Shown in pieces: positions 5,234-5,304 of a stretch of DNA of 5,304 nt; position 1 is the stretch's first letter; each line of letters starts with the position of its first letter. The DNA is taken from positions 1-5,304 of the forward strand of contig JALVLL010000067.1 in assembly GCA_027027485.1 (NCBI GenBank), in the 5' to 3' direction. The notes beneath the pieces were generated by a model. It saw nothing but the letters and a program-made list of their open reading frames with translations. It made no database searches and was not told the origin of the DNA. This DNA is from Candidatus Bipolaricaulota bacterium (GTDB taxonomy: Bacteria; Bipolaricaulota; Bipolaricaulia; Bipolaricaulales; Bipolaricaulaceae). The translations under genes and the position numbers were made by a program.

Positions 5234-5304
5234 TTATTCGCCTCCCGAGTATGCCCCCATGGCCTCCACCGCGGCGCCGACATCCACCACCCCCGCCTCC
5301 GCCG
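5234..5304 (-). CDS. 3' end of an unidentified minus-strand gene (partial)
   Basis: A minus-strand frame is open from the window edge to a TAA at 5234-5236 and encodes 22 residues, AEAGVVDVGAAVEAMGAYSG followed by GE. Third positions are mostly G or C, as in the neighbouring genes, and the peptide has a plausible soluble C-terminus. It would lie upstream of the SurA-like gene on the same strand with a 68-nt gap that holds the latter's own promoter. It is too short to name. The opposite strand reads as Pro/Thr/Ala-rich peptides without a ribosome binding site and is less likely. Confidence 0.5.
   Translation of the reverse strand, partial: AEAGVVDVGAAVEAMGAYSGGE

Overview
The window reads as a gene-dense bacterial chromosome segment of high GC (roughly 60-65 % by eye). 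It has strong AGGAGG-type ribosome binding sites, GTG and TTG starts, short intergenic gaps and G/C-rich third codon positions. The gene set is a short ACT-less phosphoglycerate dehydrogenase, an alanine-glyoxylate/archaeal-phosphoserine type class V aminotransferase, a DUF1015 protein and a BtpA-family TIM barrel. This suits a thermophilic or anaerobic bacterium of a deep-branching or candidate phylum. Bipolaricaulota/Acetothermia is my guess, at low confidence, because the sequence contains no taxonomic marker. No mobile element, CRISPR array, tRNA or rRNA was seen.

Layout. (1) At 1-87 is the 3' end of an unidentified plus-strand gene, whose stop overlaps the GTG start of a BtpA/SgcQ-family protein (84-881) by 4 nt. 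(2) A 79-nt gap carries a candidate sigma70-type promoter. (3) Three plus-strand genes follow: a class V aminotransferase, probably the phosphoserine aminotransferase (961-2046); serA (2153-3064); and a DUF1015 protein (3064-4362) that starts within the serA stop codon (TGATG). A 106-nt gap between aminotransferase and serA holds two opposed arrays of a degenerate 7-nt repeat that can fold in two alternative ways. (4) A strong symmetrical A-tract/hairpin/T-tract terminator (4395-4427) separates this operon from a convergent minus-strand gene (4455-5165) for an exported SurA-like chaperone without a prolyl-isomerase domain. (5) That gene has its own candidate promoter with a perfect 15-bp interrupted palindrome between the -35 and -10 boxes. 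(6) The last 71 nt are the 3' end of another minus-strand gene. No gap between genes exceeds about 110 nt.

How the genes fit together. The core is a serine biosynthesis operon. SerA would oxidise 3-phosphoglycerate to phosphohydroxypyruvate, and the aminotransferase would convert that to phosphoserine. The third step, normally carried out by phosphoserine phosphatase (SerB), has no recognisable gene here. Its place is taken by the DUF1015 protein, translationally coupled to SerA. DUF1015 carries an ADGHHR motif resembling that of ParB-like free-serine kinases (SerK). The most interesting hypothesis is that this protein interconverts phosphoserine and serine and replaces SerB.
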